A stretch of 35,850 bases of DNA. Source: an uncultured Prevotella sp. (GTDB lineage: Bacteria > Bacteroidota > Bacteroidia > Bacteroidales > Bacteroidaceae). The notes beneath the pieces are model-generated. The model worked only from the letters and a program-made list of their open reading frames with translations. It was not told the DNA's origin and searched no databases. Positions 24,372 through 31,765 of the stretch are shown piece after piece (position 1 is the first letter of the stretch; the number at the start of each line of letters is the position of its first letter). The position numbers were made by a program, and so were the translations under genes. The stretch spans positions 1 to 35,850 of the forward strand of contig CAKQPF010000037.1 of NCBI GenBank assembly GCA_934256705.1, given 5' to 3'.

Positions 24372-25262
24372 ATGACAACAGAAGAACTTAACAGAATGTA
24401 TTCCACCGTGTGCAATGTGCCGCGCGGCAATGGATTCAGAGTGGAACGGATGCCCGATTTCTTTGAGACAAGCGAGATAGACGACTGCATGGCGCACGTA
24501 CATTCATTCTATGAGATACTTTGGTTTCAGGAAGGCACTGGCGTCCACACCGTGGATTTCAATGATTATGAAGTGAAGCCCGGCACCATCTTCTTCCTTT
24601 CACCGGGACAGGTGCACCATTTCGACAGGAAAGAAGGATATAAAGGCGTGGCAATCAAGATGTGTACCGACCTCATGAAGGACAATGTCTCCGGCGGGAA
24701 TGCAGACAGTCTATTCCTGAAGTACAACTCATTCCATACCTATGACTCCACACCTTATTATATAATAGATGACAACACCGCCCGGATGCTCATGCCATTG
24801 GTCGATGATATGGAGGAGGAATCAAGGCACTACAGCGAACTGGGCAATGTCGATATACTGAAATCCCTGCTCTGCATCTTCCTCGTCAAGATACAGAGGC
24901 ACGGCATTCATGAGGCTGGCAAAAATCTTGATATGCTCAAACCGTCGCATCTGCTCTTCATTCAGTTTCGTCGTATGGTGGAGGAGGAGCATCATCGCCT
25001 GCATACCGTGCAGGAATATGCTGACCGCCTCAATGTGGCAGTCCGCACGTTAAACAAGAGTGTGAATGAATGTTCGGGTAAGTCACCTCTCGCCTTTATC
25101 AATGAACGCATCATCCTGGAGGCAAAGCGAATGGCGAAATACACCAACATGATGATCAAGGAGATAGCTGCCAGCCTCGGATATGATGACCCTTCCTATT
25201 TCGTAAAGCTCTTCAAGCGCCAGACAGGCTATCTCCCATCGGAGTTCCGCGACCTGCAGTGA
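24372..25262 (+). CDS. AraC-family transcriptional regulator
   Basis: I choose ATG 24372 (MTTEELNRMYS) because the 18 extra residues from 24318 overlap AT-rich promoter-like sequence. The protein is 296 residues. Residues ~35-100 form a cupin-like sensor (HSFYEILWFQEGTGVHTVDF, then GTIFFLSPGQVHHF). The C-terminal ~100 residues carry the two HTH motifs of AraC/XylS proteins, including TVQEYADRLNVAVRTLNKSV and the signature IKEIAASLGYDDPSYFVKLF leading to FKRQTGYLPSEFR. It binds DNA in the cytoplasm; the effector and targets are unknown. It is divergent from rubrerythrin, so either that gene or its own promoter is a possible target. Confidence 0.88.
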   Translation: MTTEELNRMYSTVCNVPRGNGFRVERMPDFFETSEIDDCMAHVHSFYEILWFQEGTGVHTVDFNDYEVKPGTIFFLSPGQVHHFDRKEGYKGVAIKMCTDLMKDNVSGGNADSLFLKYNSFHTYDSTPYYIIDDNTARMLMPLVDDMEEESRHYSELGNVDILKSLLCIFLVKIQRHGIHEAGKNLDMLKPSHLLFIQFRRMVEEEHHRLHTVQEYADRLNVAVRTLNKSVNECSGKSPLAFINERIILEAKRMAKYTNMMIKEIAASLGYDDPSYFVKLFKRQTGYLPSEFRDLQ

Positions 25263-25347
25263 TTTCCTTTGGCTCGCCCTTGGCAGAAAAAAAGGTTAGA
25301 GGTGAAAGAACGCCAATAACTTGCAAATACAGACAACATGATGTCGT

Positions 25348-25395
25348 ATTGTAAAATAGCATAGCTTTCAGGGATAAAAGCTATGCTATTGCAAT
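25348..25395. terminator. Bidirectional hairpin between convergent genes
   Basis: AATAGCATAGCTTT (25355-25368) pairs perfectly with 25377-25390, and the flanks ATTGT/GCAAT extend the stem. It sits between the AraC-type gene and the convergent gene ending at 25421. The core (GCATAG/CTATGC...TTGCAA) resembles the repeat at 15477-15566. Confidence 0.6.
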
Positions 25396-25420
25396 GTGAT
25401 AACTATATTTGTTCGCATTA

Positions 25421-26182
25421 TTATCCTACGATGAATGACTTGTCCCATTTAGGGTCAAGCTTTAGTTTGCTGACAGCTTTTGTGTTCTTGTCATAGGTGA
25501 AATGGAGTATTGCTTGGTTTTTGATGGCGAAACGAAGTAATTGAAGGGCAGATGCTGATACGTTTTTGATGGTGAAATACGCCTTGCCTTCCTTTGTCGG
25601 GAAAAGCGATGTTCCCTCAGTTTGAATGATCGCGTTTCCATTTTCCACAGCCAACAGGCATGGACACAGAACACTTGTTCCGGCATCGCCCACCTCATTC
25701 ATTGGGAATGTAATGCCTTTTTCGCTCCATTCATCCAAAGCCTTTTCGGGTATGGTGCCTCCGATTGAGTCTGCCGATTCGAAATTGTAGGGTTCCAATG
25801 CGATGGCTGCGTTGGAGTTTGGGGTGACCGTCTCAATAATTTCGTCTGCAATGATATTGACCCACTGATGATTTCTGACGGCATAGCGGATAAGTTCTTG
25901 CGCAGCAGGACTCATTCTCCACGTGAAAGTGCGTGGCTTGGTCTGTGTGGTGATATACTTTCGAAACGCTACGGTCGCCGTGCCGTCCTGATGGCATTTG
26001 ATGGATTCTGGTGATAGATAATTCATTAAAGGATTTCCGGGAAGATTATAAATGTCCACTCCCTTGCCGGTCAACACATTGATGCCACTTAGCCACAGAT
26101 TGTCCACACCTGATTTTTGCCCTTGTGCTTCTACGGAACATAGTCCCATGAAAAAGCAAATAATAATAAGATACCGTTTCAT
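25421..26182 (-). CDS. Secreted protein of unknown function
   Basis: The 253-residue protein has a cleavable signal peptide (MKRYLIIICFFMGLCSVEAQ). The mature chain is mixed alpha/beta with no motif I recognise. It has two similar phrases, AQELIRYAVRNHQWVNI (residues ~93-109) and ALQLLRFAIKNQAILHF (~212-228), which suggest an internal repeat of two related domains of about 110 residues. It is a lone gene convergent with the AraC-type regulator. No catalytic residues can be proposed. Confidence 0.7.
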   Translation of the reverse strand: MKRYLIIICFFMGLCSVEAQGQKSGVDNLWLSGINVLTGKGVDIYNLPGNPLMNYLSPESIKCHQDGTATVAFRKYITTQTKPRTFTWRMSPAAQELIRYAVRNHQWVNIIADEIIETVTPNSNAAIALEPYNFESADSIGGTIPEKALDEWSEKGITFPMNEVGDAGTSVLCPCLLAVENGNAIIQTEGTSLFPTKEGKAYFTIKNVSASALQLLRFAIKNQAILHFTYDKNTKAVSKLKLDPKWDKSFIVG

Positions 26183-26587
26183 GTTAGTTGTGTTTAGTTT
26201 ATGAATAATGTGAAATTAGTTCATACACGTACTTTTTTATGATTAAACAATAGGAGCAGATGCAGATACAAGTTTCAAACAAGTGTAATGCGTCTGTTTT
26301 TGGTTAGCTTGATATTTACGATTCGGTAGGAGTTGAGTTCATAAACAGTACCAAGGTGTCAAGGTACAATTCACATTTAATTATGTTTGTCTCTATTCCA
26401 GGAGATTTTTATCTGCCGATTTCCAAAAGGATTATCTGGTGCAAAGATACTTTTTTCTTTTGAAAACAAAGAAAATATCCTTGTGTTTTTGCATAAAATA
26501 GTTTAATCTATAATGATTATCGCAAAAAATAATGTATATTTGCAGGAAAATTCGGTGAATTCATTAAACTAATGTCTTAGAAGTCGT
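26183..26587. other. Intergenic region before the restriction locus
   Basis: These 405 bases are AT-rich with no convincing gene. TATATTTG at 26535-26542 matches the -7 element and would start the hsdR transcript near 26549, but the expected -33 TTTG is poorly matched. The compositional and functional change here marks the left edge of the restriction-modification island. Confidence 0.5.
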
Positions 26588-28945
26588 ATGGGCATAAGCA
26601 AAGATTTAACAGAAGAGGACATCAAGTTCCGCTATATCAACGAAGCCATCACAGGCAAGGGATGGTCAAAGGATAGTATATTCATGGAACAGAAGGTTAA
26701 ATTTACTGACGGTAAAATTAGCCTTCATGGTAATCTTGTGCATAGAGAGAAACCGAAGTTTGCCGACTATGTACTTTATGCAAATAAGGCAACACCCATT
26801 GCTATTGTAGAAGCAAAGGATGCCAATCATTCTGTTTCTCATGGATTGCAACAAGCCATGACCTATGCCCAAATGCTTGATGTGAAGTTTGCATACAGTT
26901 CAAATGGTGAAGGTTTTGCCGAACACGACTTCTTGACTGGGAAGGAACGTACTTTTGCTATGGACGAATTTCCAACAAAAGAAGAACTTATCGAAAGATA
27001 TAAAAATGAGGCTAACGATGGAAATGGATTTAACGAACAAGAGCTGGCTATCATAAAACAGCCTTTTTGCACTGGTCAGAATATATTCCCGCCACGATAT
27101 TATCAGCGCAATGCGGTAAACCGCACAGTTGGTGCCATTGCGAAAGGACAAAACCGTGTGCTCCTTGTCATGGCAACTGGCACTGGCAAGACATATACTG
27201 CATTTCAGATTGTATGGCGTTTACTTAAAAGTGGTTTGAAGAAGAAAGTGTTGTATCTTGCAGACCGAAACATATTGGTTGACCAATCCATACAGCAGGA
27301 CTTCAAACCATTAGAAAAGGTAACGCACAAGATAGACTACTCAAAAGACAAGAACCACTTGGAAGAATTGGGGTCTTATCAAGTGTTCTTTGCACTCTAT
27401 CAACAGTTGATTGGACAGAATGATGCCAAAAACTATAAGGAGTTGTTTCCTAATCCAGACTATTTTGACCTTGTTATCGTTGATGAGTGTCATAGAGGTA
27501 GCGCAAAGGATGATAGCAACTGGCGAAACATTTTGGAATACTTTTCTTTGGCTACTCATGTAGGTATGACAGCAACACCAAAAGAAACAAAGTACCAGTC
27601 AAGTATTGGCTACTTTGGTGAGCCTATATATACATACAGTCTTAAAAACGGAATTGAGGACGGTTTCCTTGCTCCTTTCAAGGTAATCAATATCACAACC
27701 AACATTGGCGATGAGTGGAGACCGACAAAGGGACAAAAGGATATTTACGGCAACGAGATAGAAGACCGTATTTATAACAACAGCGACTATGACTATAACA
27801 TTGTCATAGAAGACCGCATAAGGGAAGTTGCGCAAGAGATAACCAACTATCTGAAAAGTACAGATCGCATGGCTAAGACCATAGTGTTCTGTGCTGATGA
27901 AACTCATGCGGAACGTATGCGTATGGCTTTGGCTAATGCCAATGCTGATATGTGCAAGAAAAATCCTGACTATGTGGTTCGTATAACTGGTAGTGACGAA
28001 TACGGAAAAGGCAAGTTGGATTATTTCATTTCTGTTGCTGAGAAATATCCTGTCATAGCAACTACAAGTAAGTTGCTTTCAACTGGTGTTGATTGCAAAA
28101 TGACAAAACTGATTGTGCTTGACCAACAAATCGGCTCTATGACAGAGTTCAAGCAGATTATCGGTCGTGGCACTCGTCTTCGTGAGAAAGAAGGAAAGAC
28201 ATACTTCACTGTAATGGACTTCCGCAACGTGACACGATTGTTTGCAGACCCAGATTGGGACGGACCGATTGAAATAGACCCGAACTATCCGCCCAAGCAG
28301 AAAGAGCCTAAGCCGTATGTACTTCCTGAAGACAATCCTAAATTCGTGAAAGAACCAGATTCTGAACCACTACCGAAGCCGATTGTTGCCAAGGATGGTT
28401 GTCAAGTGATGGTCATTAACAAGGTCGTTTCTGTCTATGACACAAATGGTAAGTTGCTTCGCACGGAAAGCATTACCGACTATACAAAGAAAAGTATCAT
28501 AGACACATACGCTACGATTGACACGTTCACTTCCAAGTGGAAAGAAACCAAGAAAAAGTCAGACATTGCAGAAATGCTTAAAGAAAGTGGCATTGACCTT
28601 GCGGTGTTGAAGCATGACCAAGATATGGACGATGTTGATGATTTCGATTTCATCTGCCATATAGCCTACGGCAAGAAAACACTTACACGACATGAACGTG
28701 CCGAACAAGTGAAGAAACGAGACATATTCAGCAAGTATGGTGAACAGGCACGACTTGTGCTTGAAGCCTTGTTGGATAAGTACACCAAGGAAGGTGTGTC
28801 AGAATTGGAAAGCCTTACCGTGCTTGAAAATGACCCATTCCGCAAATTGGGTTCAAAGGCAAACATCGTGAAGTTCTTTGGTGGCAAGCAAGGCTATCTT
28901 GATGCCGTAAAGGAACTGGAACAAAACATATATAATATAGCATAA
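26588..28945 (+). CDS. hsdR: Type I restriction enzyme, endonuclease/translocase subunit HsdR
   Basis: The product is 785 residues. The N-terminal PD-(D/E)xK nuclease is visible as ADYVLYANKATPIAIVEAKD with Asp60, Glu75 and Lys77. The SF2 motor follows: MATGTGKT (Walker A, residues ~195-202), VDECHRGS (motif II, DECH, ~298-305), GMTATPKE (motif III) and IIGRGTRLREKEG (motif VI). It cuts unmodified DNA after ATP-driven translocation, in complex with HsdM and HsdS. It is the first gene of the operon and ends 14 bases before hsdM. Confidence 0.95.
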   Translation: MGISKDLTEEDIKFRYINEAITGKGWSKDSIFMEQKVKFTDGKISLHGNLVHREKPKFADYVLYANKATPIAIVEAKDANHSVSHGLQQAMTYAQMLDVKFAYSSNGEGFAEHDFLTGKERTFAMDEFPTKEELIERYKNEANDGNGFNEQELAIIKQPFCTGQNIFPPRYYQRNAVNRTVGAIAKGQNRVLLVMATGTGKTYTAFQIVWRLLKSGLKKKVLYLADRNILVDQSIQQDFKPLEKVTHKIDYSKDKNHLEELGSYQVFFALYQQLIGQNDAKNYKELFPNPDYFDLVIVDECHRGSAKDDSNWRNILEYFSLATHVGMTATPKETKYQSSIGYFGEPIYTYSLKNGIEDGFLAPFKVINITTNIGDEWRPTKGQKDIYGNEIEDRIYNNSDYDYNIVIEDRIREVAQEITNYLKSTDRMAKTIVFCADETHAERMRMALANANADMCKKNPDYVVRITGSDEYGKGKLDYFISVAEKYPVIATTSKLLSTGVDCKMTKLIVLDQQIGSMTEFKQIIGRGTRLREKEGKTYFTVMDFRNVTRLFADPDWDGPIEIDPNYPPKQKEPKPYVLPEDNPKFVKEPDSEPLPKPIVAKDGCQVMVINKVVSVYDTNGKLLRTESITDYTKKSIIDTYATIDTFTSKWKETKKKSDIAEMLKESGIDLAVLKHDQDMDDVDDFDFICHIAYGKKTLTRHERAEQVKKRDIFSKYGEQARLVLEALLDKYTKEGVSELESLTVLENDPFRKLGSKANIVKFFGGKQGYLDAVKELEQNIYNIA

Positions 28946-28959
28946 AGTAAAAACAAAAT

Positions 28960-30471
28960 ATGAGTTTATCAAATTTCGTAAAACGAGTACGCAATATAAT
29001 GCGCAATGATGCCGGTATCAACGGTGATGCGCAACGCATAGAACAAATGGCGTGGATGCTGTTCTTGAAAGTCTATGACGAGAAAGAGAATGATTGGGAG
29101 TTGGACGATGATGATTACAAGTCTATTATTCCAGAAGAATGCCGTTGGCGCAACTGGGCGCATGACGATGGAAGCGGTAATGCCTTGACTGGTGATGAGC
29201 TGCTTTCGTTTGTAAACAACACATTGTTTGTGGAACTTAAAAATATAGAGGTAACACCAACTACCCCTATCCGTCAGGCGATTGTAAAGACCACATTTGA
29301 GGATGCCAACCAATATATGAAAGATGGAGTTCAACTTCGTCAAGTGCTGAATGTGATTGACGGTTTGAACCTTGGTGACTATGAGGAAAGTCATGCTTTC
29401 GGTGAGATATACGAGACTATCCTCAAAGAAATGCAGTCGGCAGGTTCCTCTGGTGAGTTCTACACCCCAAGAGCCTTAACCGAATTTATGGCAGAGATAG
29501 TCAATCCGCAGATTGGTGAGAAAATGGCAGACTTCGCTTGTGGTACAGGAGGTTTCATCACAAGTTGGTTGGGCGAATTGGACAAGAAGGTAAAGACTGC
29601 AGAAGACCGCAAAGAGTACAATCAGTCTGTATTTGGCATAGAAAAGAAACAATTCCCGTATATGCTATGCGTGACTAATCTATTGCTTCATGGCATAGAC
29701 ACACCATTGGTATATCACGACAACTCACTTACAAAGGATGTTCTCAACTACACGGATGAAGACAAGTTTGATGTTGTGTTGATGAATCCACCCTACGGAG
29801 GTAATGAAAAGGCCGACGTGAAATCTCACTTTCCTTCAGATATGCGCAGTAGCGAGACTGCCGACCTCTTCATGGTGCTTATCATGTATCGCTTGAAGAA
29901 GAATGGCCGTGCAGCAGTCATAGTTCCTGATGGTTTCCTTTTTGGAGCAGATAACACAAAGATTGCCATTAAGACAAAGTTGCTCAGGGATTTCAACTTG
30001 CACACCATTATCCGTTTGCCTGGCAGTATCTTTGCACCTTACACTTCGATTGCCACGAACATTTTGTTCTTCGACAATACCAGTGCGGATGGTGCTCCAG
30101 AAGGTTATTCTACAAAGGAAACGTGGTTCTACCGTTTGGATATGCCAGAGGGTTACAAGCATTTCTCCAAGACAAAGTCCATGAAGTCGGAACATTGCGA
30201 CCCAATCCGTGAGTGGTGGAACGACCGTAAGGAGATTATTATTGCTGATGGAGACGAGAAATCTCGTTGCTATTCTGTTGAAGACCTTATCGCCACCGAT
30301 TGCAACTTCGACTTGTGCAAGTTCCCGAAAGAGGATGAAGAAATCTTGCCTCCTGCCGAACTGCTTGCTGACTATTTCAAGAAGCGCAAGGCTCTTGATC
30401 ATGAGATAGACAAGACTTTGGCAGAGATACAGCGTATCTTGGGGATTGAGGTGAAGGTAGATGAATTGTAA
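28960..30471 (+). CDS. hsdM: Type I DNA methyltransferase subunit HsdM
   Basis: The 503-residue protein has the HsdM N-terminal helical domain (AQRIEQMAWMLFLKVYDEKE), the SAM-binding motif ADFACGTGGF (residues ~190-199) and the N6-adenine catalytic motif NPPYGG (from Asn276). SSGEFYTPRALTEFM is another HsdM signature. It methylates adenine at the site chosen by HsdS and is needed for restriction. Its stop codon lies inside the first of a series of palindromes. Confidence 0.95.
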   Translation: MSLSNFVKRVRNIMRNDAGINGDAQRIEQMAWMLFLKVYDEKENDWELDDDDYKSIIPEECRWRNWAHDDGSGNALTGDELLSFVNNTLFVELKNIEVTPTTPIRQAIVKTTFEDANQYMKDGVQLRQVLNVIDGLNLGDYEESHAFGEIYETILKEMQSAGSSGEFYTPRALTEFMAEIVNPQIGEKMADFACGTGGFITSWLGELDKKVKTAEDRKEYNQSVFGIEKKQFPYMLCVTNLLLHGIDTPLVYHDNSLTKDVLNYTDEDKFDVVLMNPPYGGNEKADVKSHFPSDMRSSETADLFMVLIMYRLKKNGRAAVIVPDGFLFGADNTKIAIKTKLLRDFNLHTIIRLPGSIFAPYTSIATNILFFDNTSADGAPEGYSTKETWFYRLDMPEGYKHFSKTKSMKSEHCDPIREWWNDRKEIIIADGDEKSRCYSVEDLIATDCNFDLCKFPKEDEEILPPAELLADYFKKRKALDHEIDKTLAEIQRILGIEVKVDEL

Positions 30472-30569
30472 TATGTGGGACGGTGTCCCACATATTCAGA
30501 TTGATATAAAAAGGTGAGACATTGTCTCACTTATTTGAAATAGGAATTTTGGGGACGTGTCCCCAAAAT
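30470..30569. repeat. Three short palindromes between hsdM and the DUF1016 gene
   Basis: AATATGTGGGAC-GGT-GTCCCACATATT (30470-30496, overlapping the hsdM stop), GTGAGAC-ATT-GTCTCAC (30514-30530) and ATTTTGGGGAC-GT-GTCCCCAAAAT (30546-30569) are perfect. All share a GAC...GTC centre with a loop of two or three bases but have different arms. Confidence 0.85.
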
Positions 30570-30588
30570 CTGATAATAATACAGATTT

Positions 30589-31695
30589 ATGGCAAACGAA
30601 ATTATCAAAACATCCGAAAGTATTGAGTATTTGTTTAGTAAGGTGTCTGACCTTATAGAACAGGCAAGGTCTTACGTGAAGACTTCCATCAACACGGCGG
30701 AGGTCTATACCAAGTATTATATAGGCAAGTATATAGTGGAGTATGAACAGAAAGGAAATTTTCGTGCACAATATGGAAAGCAAGTATTGAAAGAATTATC
30801 CCAGAAACTGATTGCAAGATTTGAGAACGGATGGTCTGTTGATACGCTAGAGAAATGCCGCAAATTATTTATAGTTTATTCAAATTCCGCAACACTATTG
30901 CGGAATTCTGAAAAGCAAGGAAAATCCGCAACAGTGTTGCGGATTTTCGGGAACTCAGAAACAGAAGCTCCCTATTTTACTCTTTCATGGTCTCATTATT
31001 TGATATTGATTCGTATTGAAAATGAGGCAGAGCGTAATTTCTATGAGATAGAATGTGCAAGCCAACAGTGGGGAGTTCGACAGCTGCAGCGTCAAGTTGG
31101 TAGTTGTCTCTACGAGCGATTGGCTTTGAGCCGTGACAAGGACGAGGTGATGCGTTTGGCAAAGGAAGGTCAAACTATAGAGAAACCTTCTGATGTTATC
31201 AAGAGTCCTTTGACCTTGGAGTTCTTAGGATTGAAACCTGATGCCGCTTACTCAGAGTCAAAGTTGGAGAATGCCATTATCAGCAAGATGCAGCAGTTCC
31301 TGCTCGAATTAGGGAAGGGTTTTCTATTCGAGGCACGTCAGAAACGTTTTACTTTCGATGAAGACAACTATTATGTGGATTTGGTCTTCTATAATAGATT
31401 GCTGCAATGCTATGTTCTCATTGACCTAAAAACAGACAAACTTTCCCATCAAGACCTTGGACAGATGCAGATGTATGTCAACTATTATGACCGTTTTGTA
31501 AAGCAAGATTTTGAGAAACCAACCATCGGCATTTTGCTTTGTGAGAGTAAGAACGATGCTCTTGTAGAGTTAACTTTGCCAAAAGATTCTCATGTCTATG
31601 CTTCGGCATATCAATTATATTTGCCAGACAAGGCTTTGCTGCAAGCTAAGGTTAAGGAATGGATTGCAGAGTTTGAAGAAAACAATATAGGTTAA
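30589..31695 (+). CDS. DUF1016/YhcG-type PDDEXK nuclease-domain protein
   Basis: The 368-residue protein begins with the DUF1016 N-terminal domain (VYTKYYIGKYIVEYEQ, then LSQKLIARFENGWSVDTLEKCRKLF). After a variable segment it continues at LSWSHYLILIRIENEAERNFYEIE. The C-terminal domain resembles a PD-(D/E)xK nuclease: GFLFEARQKRF, NYYVDLVFYNRLLQCYVLIDLKTDK with the Asp and Asp-x-Lys pattern, then GQMQMYVNYYD. Such genes often lie inside type I restriction loci between hsdM and hsdS, but their role is unsettled. The variable segment (residues ~97-121) is encoded by two palindromes in frame. The gene is flanked on both sides by further palindromes. Confidence 0.85.
   Translation: MANEIIKTSESIEYLFSKVSDLIEQARSYVKTSINTAEVYTKYYIGKYIVEYEQKGNFRAQYGKQVLKELSQKLIARFENGWSVDTLEKCRKLFIVYSNSATLLRNSEKQGKSATVLRIFGNSETEAPYFTLSWSHYLILIRIENEAERNFYEIECASQQWGVRQLQRQVGSCLYERLALSRDKDEVMRLAKEGQTIEKPSDVIKSPLTLEFLGLKPDAAYSESKLENAIISKMQQFLLELGKGFLFEARQKRFTFDEDNYYVDLVFYNRLLQCYVLIDLKTDKLSHQDLGQMQMYVNYYDRFVKQDFEKPTIGILLCESKNDALVELTLPKDSHVYASAYQLYLPDKALLQAKVKEWIAEFEENNIG
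30883..30947. repeat. Two in-frame palindromes inside the DUF1016 gene
   Basis: AATTCCGCAA-CACTA-TTGCGGAATT (30883-30907) and AAAATCCGCAAC-AGT-GTTGCGGATTTT (30921-30947) share the core CCGCAACA.T.TTGCGG. They encode SATLLR and SATVLR, so the peptide repeat is a by-product of the DNA palindrome. The frame is preserved. Confidence 0.85.
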
Positions 31696-31699
31696 AAAG

Positions 31700-31746
31700 A
31701 TTTGTGAGACGTGTCTCACAAATTCGTCACCAACTTGTGGCGAATT
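31700..31746. repeat. Two palindromes between the DUF1016 gene and hsdS
   Basis: ATTTGTGAGAC-GT-GTCTCACAAAT (31700-31723) is perfect and has the same core as the palindrome at 30514. AATTCGTCAC (31721-31730) pairs with GTGGCGAATT (31737-31746) with one G-T; it overlaps the first by three bases. They end 19 bases before the hsdS start. Confidence 0.8.
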
Positions 31747-31765
31747 AAACAGTATAAAGAGAACA

